Shown: one piece after another, positions 14,001 through 18,236 of the stretch | How the letters are laid out: every line of letters starts with the position of its first letter | Numbering within the stretch: the first letter of the stretch is position 1 | Assembly (NCBI GenBank): GCA_964359095.1 | Contig: CAYHRJ010000020.1 | Location: 1-18,236 of the forward strand | From: JACRJW01 sp964359095 | GTDB taxonomy: Bacteria > Patescibacteriota > Patescibacteriia > UBA9934 > GWF2-40-263 | Reading direction: 5' to 3' | DNA: 18,236 nucleotides | The notes under the pieces: generated by a model | Database searches by the model: none | The model's input: the letters and a program-made list of their open reading frames with translations, nothing else | What the model was told of the DNA's origin: nothing | Position numbers and translations under genes: made by a program

Positions 14001-14050
14001 CCGCCCCTCTCAAGCTCGGTCCTACCGAGCGAAGGTGGGGTTTTCTTTTT
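14001..14050 (+). terminator. strong terminator after the M48/coiled-coil pair
   Basis: GCTCGGT (14014-14020) pairs perfectly with ACCGAGC (14024-14030) around CCT. CCCC (14004-14007) and GGGG (14037-14040) can close an outer stem, followed by TTTTCTTTTT. It ends the two-gene unit. The remaining gap to 14190 shows nothing I can support. Confidence 0.9.
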
Positions 14051-14196
14051 GGCTATCCCAAGAAGTTGGTTCCTCTGTGAACGAACAGAAAATTTCGCTC
14101 AATTGTGACCTGTTTGATCCATACGTGAGATGACGAGCTCGCAGAATCAACACAGTTGGATTTGGGGATCATCTTGCAACGGTCTCAGACTAAAAT

Positions 14197-14225
14197 TTGA
14201 CAAACACAAAAAAATAAGATACTCT
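14197..14225 (+). promoter_or_regulatory. comM: candidate comM promoter
   Basis: TTGACA (14197-14202) is a perfect -35. TACTCT (14220-14225) follows at 17 nt and is a weak -10; GATACT (14218-14223, 15-nt spacer) is the alternative. A start near 14231 places the hairpin at 14237-14270 right at the 5' end of the mRNA. Confidence 0.55.
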
Positions 14226-14236
14226 TTAACCATAAG

Positions 14237-14270
14237 AAACCCCACCAACGTTAAATCGTTTTTGGGGTTT
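14237..14270 (+). promoter_or_regulatory. comM: hairpin covering the comM ribosome-binding site
   Basis: AAACCCCA (14237-14244) pairs with TGGGGTTT (14263-14270), then a CC/TT internal loop, then AACG/CGTT around TTAAAT. The only Shine-Dalgarno-like bases (GGGG, 14264-14267) are in the 3' arm, 4 nt before the ATG at 14272. The fold would hide them. It could equally act as a terminator or attenuator, as TTTTATGTTT follows. Confidence 0.6.
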
Positions 14271-14271
14271 T

Positions 14272-15795
14272 ATGTTTCATATCACATCCAGTGCGACGAT
14301 CGGCATTAAATCTGTGCCAGTCACGGTCGAGGCAGACATTTCTCTTGGTCTTAAATCTTTTTGTGTCGTGGGGCTCCCCGATGCTTCTGTAAAGGAATCA
14401 CGTGATCGCATTCGTGCAGCCATCAAAAATTCTGGTTTCAAATTTCCTCGCGGAAAAATCACGGTTAATCTTGCTCCGGCAGACGTACGCAAACAGGGTC
14501 CTGTATATGATCTCCCAATCGCACTGTCCATGCTGGTCGCGATGGGCGAGATTCAGAGATCCGCTATCGAGCACGCTGTTTTTATAGGAGAACTCGCGCT
14601 CGACGGAACCGTTCGACCTGTTACGGGAGCCTTAACCACGGCCATCATGGCAAAATCGATTTCAAAATGTGAACTGTTCGTGCCACAAGAAAACACAGCT
14701 GAAGCATCAGCCATTCACGGATTACATGTCTATGGCGTTCAATCGCTGAGGGAAGTCCTTGAACATCTCACAGGATTGAAGGTAATCGAAAAAACAACGA
14801 GAACAAAAAAAACGAACATCACACACTTCGATTATAACTTTTCCGGAATCAAAGGTCAGGAGGCTGCCAAGCGAGGACTCGAAATAGCGGCAGCTGGTGG
14901 ACACAACATTCTTCTCAAGGGTCCACCTGGGGCAGGTAAGACGTTACTAGCAAAATCTATTCCATCGATTCTTCCTAGTCTCACGTATGAAGAAGCTGTA
15001 GAGGTAACTGCGATCGCTTCAATTTCTGGCATCCTCTCGCAACAACAGGGGCTTGTACAAGAACGGCCGTTCCGCTCCCCACATCACAGCTCCTCTGCGG
15101 TCTCGCTTGTCGGAGGAGGCACATGGCCAAAACCAGGTGAAGTTTCGCTCGCTCATCGTGGCGTACTGTTTCTCGATGAGCTTCCAGAATTCTCACGCTA
15201 CGTATTGGAACATTTGCGTCAACCACTGGAGGACGGCTCTGTGTGTATTTCGCGTGCAGTTGGTTCTGTTCAGTTCCCAGCAAGATTTCTGTTGATCGCC
15301 GCTATGAATCCCTGTCCGTGCGGTCATCTCACCAATCCTCACAGACCATGCACGTGCAGCCACGAGAGTGTCATGCGCTACCAGAAAAAAATTTCAGGAC
15401 CATTACTTGATCGATTTGACATTGTGATCGAAGTCCCGGCAGTCGAGTATGACAAACTTCTTTCTCTGGAAAAACCTGAGTCCTCTAACATCATCCGTGA
15501 GCGAGTGGAGGCTGCCAGGAAAACACAACACACGAGACTCAAAAGTATGAAGCTGTTCACCAACAACGAGATCAAATCTGCAGATCTCGATGTATGCGCT
15601 CCGCTCACCCTTGAAACGCGATCACTCCTAGAACAAGCACTGCGAGGAAATCACCTCTCGGCACGAGGCTACACACGCGTTCGAAAAGTCGCTCGAACGA
15701 TCGCTGATCTTGCACAGTCCGATGAGATCACCGTCGATCACATGGCAGAAGCGTTGCAATATCGAGGACAAGATAACGTTCAATCGTATGGATAG
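14272..15795 (+). CDS. comM: YifB/ComM-family Mg chelatase-like AAA+ ATPase
   Basis: The 507-aa product matches the ComM/YifB layout: an N-terminal ChlI-like domain (about 1-165, VVGLPDASVKESRDRIRAAI), an AAA+ core (about 190-400) with Walker A GPPGAGKT at 217-224 and Walker B VLFLDE with D302 and E303, and the C-terminal Mg-chelatase domain (about 405-505). Length matches the family (about 500). In Vibrio, ComM is a hexameric helicase that promotes branch migration during natural transformation, so a role in DNA uptake and recombination is likely here. A cysteine cluster (NPCPCGH...PCTCS, about 345-363) is family-typical. Its stop codon overlaps the toxin gene by 8 bp. Confidence 0.96.
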   Translation: MFHITSSATIGIKSVPVTVEADISLGLKSFCVVGLPDASVKESRDRIRAAIKNSGFKFPRGKITVNLAPADVRKQGPVYDLPIALSMLVAMGEIQRSAIEHAVFIGELALDGTVRPVTGALTTAIMAKSISKCELFVPQENTAEASAIHGLHVYGVQSLREVLEHLTGLKVIEKTTRTKKTNITHFDYNFSGIKGQEAAKRGLEIAAAGGHNILLKGPPGAGKTLLAKSIPSILPSLTYEEAVEVTAIASISGILSQQQGLVQERPFRSPHHSSSAVSLVGGGTWPKPGEVSLAHRGVLFLDELPEFSRYVLEHLRQPLEDGSVCISRAVGSVQFPARFLLIAAMNPCPCGHLTNPHRPCTCSHESVMRYQKKISGPLLDRFDIVIEVPAVEYDKLLSLEKPESSNIIRERVEAARKTQHTRLKSMKLFTNNEIKSADLDVCAPLTLETRSLLEQALRGNHLSARGYTRVRKVARTIADLAQSDEITVDHMAEALQYRGQDNVQSYG

Positions 15796-16111
15796 AGTCG
15801 AAGTTCAAATTTTAACGAGTCAAACGCGAACATTCATTTTTAAACTGGAGGATAACACTCTCAGCAAGGTCTTCCGATCGTTTGATCTGCTCGAAACATT
15901 TGGTTATCGGCTTGGAATGCCACATGTAAAACAGATCGATCGTGGTTTATTTGAGCTACGCATTCGTGGGAAACAGGATGTGCGTTTATTCTTTACCTTT
16001 CGAGACCACAAGGCGATCGTTCTTCATGGGTTTGTGAAAAAGACCATGCAAATACCTAATAACGAACTACGCATGGCTCAAGCGAGAATGAGGATACTTG
16101 ATGAGATATAA
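15788..16111 (+). CDS. higB: HigB/RelE-type toxin (phage Gp49-like family)
   Basis: The 107-aa product resembles the Gp49-like/HigB toxin family, ribosome-dependent mRNA interferases with a RelE-like fold. Typical segments are LPHVKQIDRGLFELRIRG-like core (here MPHVKQIDRGLFELRIR), DVRLFFTFRDHKAIVLHGFVKK and the C-terminal ELRMAQARM helix. I chose ATG 15788 (MDRVEVQIL); 26 residues upstream in the same frame overlap comM and do not look family-like. It overlaps the comM stop codon, so toxin translation may be coupled to comM. The antitoxin gene follows after 23 bp, the toxin-first order of higBA. Confidence 0.88.
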   Translation: MDRVEVQILTSQTRTFIFKLEDNTLSKVFRSFDLLETFGYRLGMPHVKQIDRGLFELRIRGKQDVRLFFTFRDHKAIVLHGFVKKTMQIPNNELRMAQARMRILDEI

Positions 16112-16126
16112 CAGATAGGCTATACT
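16098..16126 (+). promoter_or_regulatory. higA: internal promoter for the higA antitoxin gene
   Basis: TTGATG (16098-16103), a spacer of exactly 17 nt and TATACT (16121-16126). The predicted start (about 16133) is only about 2 nt before the ATG at 16135, so the antitoxin mRNA would be effectively leaderless. The -35 lies inside the end of higB. Confidence 0.65.
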
Positions 16127-16134
16127 CCGATTAT

Positions 16135-16410
16135 ATGAAATCCTACAAAAACTTCAAAAAAGAACTATTTGCGAAACGGCCGCTTGTAAAAAAAGCGTAC
16201 GAGAACCTCGAATCAGAATATGCGCTCATAGAACAACTCATCGCCTACCGATTAGAGCGAGGAGTCACTCAGGCTGAGCTCGCAAAAAAGATTGGCACGA
16301 AGCAGTCAGCCATTTCTCGTTTTGAGTCTGGATCCGAGAACCCCACACTAGAATTTCTCCGAAAGATTGCCGACGCCATTGGCGTCCATCTTTCTGTAAA
16401 GGTTTCGTAA
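16135..16410 (+). CDS. higA: HigA-type XRE-family antitoxin
   Basis: The 91-aa product has a classic XRE helix-turn-helix at about residues 36-85 (RGVTQAELAKKIGTKQSAIS, then RFESGSENPTLEFLRKIADAIG). The N-terminal 30 residues (basic, helical) probably contact the toxin. It would neutralise HigB by binding it and repress the module through the HTH. It has its own promoter within the end of higB and no Shine-Dalgarno. An AT-rich terminator follows. Confidence 0.92.
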   Translation: MKSYKNFKKELFAKRPLVKKAYENLESEYALIEQLIAYRLERGVTQAELAKKIGTKQSAISRFESGSENPTLEFLRKIADAIGVHLSVKVS

Positions 16411-16420
16411 AAATCTACAT

Positions 16421-16460
16421 AAACAACCACACGAGCTGTTGTTTATTTTGTCTATTTTTT
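16421..16460. terminator. AT-rich terminator between higA and convergent genes
   Basis: AAACAAC (16421-16427) pairs with GTTGTTT (16438-16444) around a 10-nt loop, followed by ATTTTGTCTATTTTTT. The stem is weak but the T-tract is long. It lies between convergent genes and may serve mainly higA. Confidence 0.5.
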
Positions 16461-16517
16461 CTTATCCTTCTTCGGCTTCTTTATTTTTCTCTGCTGAGCG
16501 TTGTTTCCTTTGGCCAT
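16452..16517 (-). CDS. tiny Lys-rich protein, 21 aa
   Basis: An ATG at 16517 opens 21 codons ending in TAG. The product begins MAKGNNAQQRK and ends PKKDKKK, with 9 Lys and one Arg. Short basic proteins starting MAKG with a Lys-rich tail are found in many bacterial genomes, usually without an assigned function. No Shine-Dalgarno is seen. It lies 51 bp downstream of the zinc-ribbon membrane protein on the same strand, so it may be the last gene of that operon. It could be a chance ORF, as Lys codons are easy in A-rich DNA. Confidence 0.45.
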   Translation of the reverse strand: MAKGNNAQQRKIKKPKKDKKK

Positions 16518-16568
16518 AAAAAGAGATTATTTTTCTTCGATGCGATCAGTATACACGAAGCGATGCTT

Positions 16569-16952
16569 CTAGTTAAAGCGAAAATAGAAATACACGATCG
16601 TCAGCAACACGATCCATGCCACACCAATAGTATCCATCACCCGCATGCGTTTTACAAATTCCTCCCAATCACTCCACCCACCGTATTTCCATGACCAGCG
16701 TCGACCAAAAATGACACACAGGATGAGCGCGGCGATACCGACGATTGGAATCAGCGAAATCAAGAACCAAAAATAGACTCTTGCTCCGAGCGTCCAGCCT
16801 TGCGTGAATAAGAGCGCACCGAGTGCTGGACCACGCAAAAATCTAGCGCGACGTTTTTCGTCAGGCTCAAGAACAAGCGTAAACCCGCAGTCCTTACACT
16901 GTTCATTCCAGGCTTCGACTTGTGCTTTACAATTTGTACACGTCTGCTGCAT
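16569..16952 (-). CDS. zinc-ribbon membrane protein, hypothetical
   Basis: The 127-aa protein starts with a zinc ribbon (C5 and C8 in CTNC, C19 and C22 in CKDC), followed by a basic linker (EKRRARFLRG) and two membrane spans at about 58-83 and 108-125. The zinc ribbon would face the cytoplasm. AGAGGA 4 nt before the ATG is one of the better Shine-Dalgarno sequences in the window. It begins 26 bp after the M23 peptidase stop codon, so the two are probably one operon. Function unknown. Confidence 0.72.
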   Translation of the reverse strand: MQQTCTNCKAQVEAWNEQCKDCGFTLVLEPDEKRRARFLRGPALGALLFTQGWTLGARVYFWFLISLIPIVGIAALILCVIFGRRWSWKYGGWSDWEEFVKRMRVMDTIGVAWIVLLTIVYFYFRFN

Positions 16953-16978
16953 AGGTCCTCTTGGTCTTCTTGGACTTA

Positions 16979-18232
16979 CTAGCGAATATAATCCAACGGA
17001 TTTTGGAAACGTCCTCCACGAATAATCTCAAAGTGGAGATGCGTTCCGGTTGAACGTCCTGTTGAACCTGTCTGGGCAAGAGCTTGTCCAGCGCTGACCA
17101 CCTCTCCCACGCTCACAAAATTCGCAGAGTGATGTGCGTAACGCGTCACATATCCGTCGCCGTGATCAATTTCCACTGTTAATCCATATCCACTGCGCCA
17201 ACCAGAATAAATGACGACTCCTCCGCGTGCCGCGTAACTGTACGTTGAATAATCACCGTCCACATCAAGTCCTGTGTGTCGCCAACCGTAATACTGTGTG
17301 ATCACTCTCCAGTCCGTTGGCCATGTCCAACCACCTGTCACAATTCCTGATGAAGAAGGTGCTGTGAAAAGATCGCTGATCGAAGCAGAGCGTCTGGCTG
17401 TAGCCACAGGTGCCGGAGGTTCGCCACCAGGCAACAAGAGTTTGTCGCCAATCGAGAGACGGTCCGCGCTCTCAATCCCATTTTGCGCCATCACCGTGTC
17501 TGTGTCCACAGAAAAATTGCGAGCAATAGATGAAAGTGTATCACCGCTCTTCACTGTATAAAGCACACCATCCACGGGAAGAATCGAAAGCTCGTCTCCT
17601 GGTTGGATCGTGCTGGTATATGAAAGGTTGTTGCTCCACAAAATCGTCGAGAGACTCAAGCCAAATTTTTCTGCGATGACTCCCAGCGTATCGCCTTCTT
17701 GAATGACGTACGTCTCAATGTTTGCGCGCTCGGGAACAACCACTGCGGACTCTTCTCGTCCAACCTCTGGAGTCACATATACCTCTTCCAAATAATCCAA
17801 ATCAATGTGACGTCGCGCATCGACAATCGTGTCTTGCGTATAGGATGAACTCCCTCCTAGCGTGACAACAGCCGACCCAGCCTCAATCACTTCCAGCTGA
17901 TAAAATTCGTCTGATGAGACGAGTTGATACAACAAACTCTTTTGTCCAAAGTCCTCAGCACGAACATCTCTTGCCGAAATATTCACAAAGACCACAGAGG
18001 CAACAATCATGCCCATGATCACATGAACCGTAAATCTATTACTAATGAGAAAAATTATTTTGTGCTTGGCTGGATACAACACGCGATCAACATAACGACG
18101 TGCAAGCAGAACAAGACGAACCACAGGCACACACAATGCGCGAACAAAAAACAGACCAACACTCTTCACTGGATGAGCTAGTCTGAAAAAAAACGTCCCT
18201 CCGTGCCGTTTCACAAGAATCAACCCACGCAA
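16979..18232 (-). CDS. membrane-anchored LysM-M23 peptidase, 5' end possibly cut by the window
   Basis: This cell-wall hydrolase-like protein has a basic cytoplasmic N-terminus, one span (about 67-85), a linker, two LysM domains (about 173-219 and 224-268, each with the EGDTL or SGDTL signature and PGDEL/IGDKL) and a C-terminal M23 domain. Zinc ligands are H319 and D323 in RHTGLD and H400 in HLHFE; H398 and H367 are the expected catalytic histidines. All key residues are present, so an active endopeptidase cutting peptidoglycan cross-links, targeted by LysM, is likely. The start shown is a TTG; the frame stays open to the window edge, so the true start may lie beyond it. It shares an operon with the zinc-ribbon protein. 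Confidence 0.93.
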   Translation of the reverse strand: MRGLILVKRHGGTFFFRLAHPVKSVGLFFVRALCVPVVRLVLLARRYVDRVLYPAKHKIIFLISNRFTVHVIMGMIVASVVFVNISARDVRAEDFGQKSLLYQLVSSDEFYQLEVIEAGSAVVTLGGSSSYTQDTIVDARRHIDLDYLEEVYVTPEVGREESAVVVPERANIETYVIQEGDTLGVIAEKFGLSLSTILWSNNLSYTSTIQPGDELSILPVDGVLYTVKSGDTLSSIARNFSVDTDTVMAQNGIESADRLSIGDKLLLPGGEPPAPVATARRSASISDLFTAPSSSGIVTGGWTWPTDWRVITQYYGWRHTGLDVDGDYSTYSYAARGGVVIYSGWRSGYGLTVEIDHGDGYVTRYAHHSANFVSVGEVVSAGQALAQTGSTGRSTGTHLHFEIIRGGRFQNPLDYIR

Positions 18233-18236
18233 AAGG

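Noticed and set aside
15710..15787. N-terminal extension of the HigB toxin to 133 aa
   Set aside because: The extra 26 residues lie in the comM coding region and do not resemble the family; the start at 15788 fits the known length.

Overview
The window looks like part of a small, compact bacterial genome of the Candidate Phyla Radiation (Patescibacteria), probably on the Parcubacteria/Paceibacteria side. This rests on gene content and style, not on any marker comparison: short operons, many genes without a clear Shine-Dalgarno, a NYN-domain nuclease gene between rpsO and pnp, a MOFRL-type glycerate kinase, a membrane-anchored DsbA-like protein, a membrane-anchored LysM-M23 peptidase and several tiny or unrecognised membrane proteins. 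TGA is used as a normal stop (for example at the end of the TraR-like gene), so the recoded genetic code of Gracilibacteria/Absconditabacteria does not apply.

Layout. Positions 1-1.4 kb: a possible 41-residue membrane peptide (+), a doubtful small ORF (-) and a Xer-type tyrosine recombinase (-). 1.4-4.0 kb (+): a small membrane protein, a 7-bp tandem repeat with G-quadruplex potential, a DsbA-like thiol oxidoreductase, a strong terminator and a glycerate 2-kinase. 4.0-5.2 kb (-): an MFS transporter. 5.2-5.57 kb: a perfect 12-bp palindrome, a signal-peptide ORF that looks frameshifted, and an rpsO leader with a long hairpin. 5.57-10.04 kb (+): rpsO, a NYN RNase-like gene, pnp and a membrane-anchored protein of unknown function, an RNA-turnover operon. 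10.04-10.62 kb: two perfect DnaA boxes, an AT-rich tract, a strong promoter and a roughly 420-nt heavily structured untranslated segment ending in a terminator-like hairpin. 10.67-11.5 kb (+): a TraR/DksA-like zinc-finger protein overlapping lspA. 11.5-11.77 kb: a dispersed palindromic repeat. 11.77-14.05 kb (+): a higher-GC two-gene unit, an M48-type membrane metallopeptidase plus a 4-TM coiled-coil protein, closed by a strong terminator. 14.2-16.45 kb (+): comM/yifB with a start-site hairpin, overlapping a higB toxin gene followed by higA, which has its own promoter. 16.45-18.24 kb (-): a LysM-M23 peptidase, a zinc-ribbon membrane protein and a 21-residue Lys-rich peptide.

How the genes fit together. 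rpsO-NYN-pnp links a ribosomal protein to two RNA-degrading enzymes. The TraR-like/lspA pair matches an arrangement known from Bacillus (ylyA-lspA). The DsbA-like protein, lspA, the M48 protease and the M23 peptidase all serve the cell envelope. comM suggests DNA uptake and recombination. The most unusual parts are the 10.04-10.62 kb region (DnaA boxes plus structured RNA), the M48/coiled-coil island, and the repeated placement of -10-like hexamers so close to start codons that several mRNAs may be leaderless.
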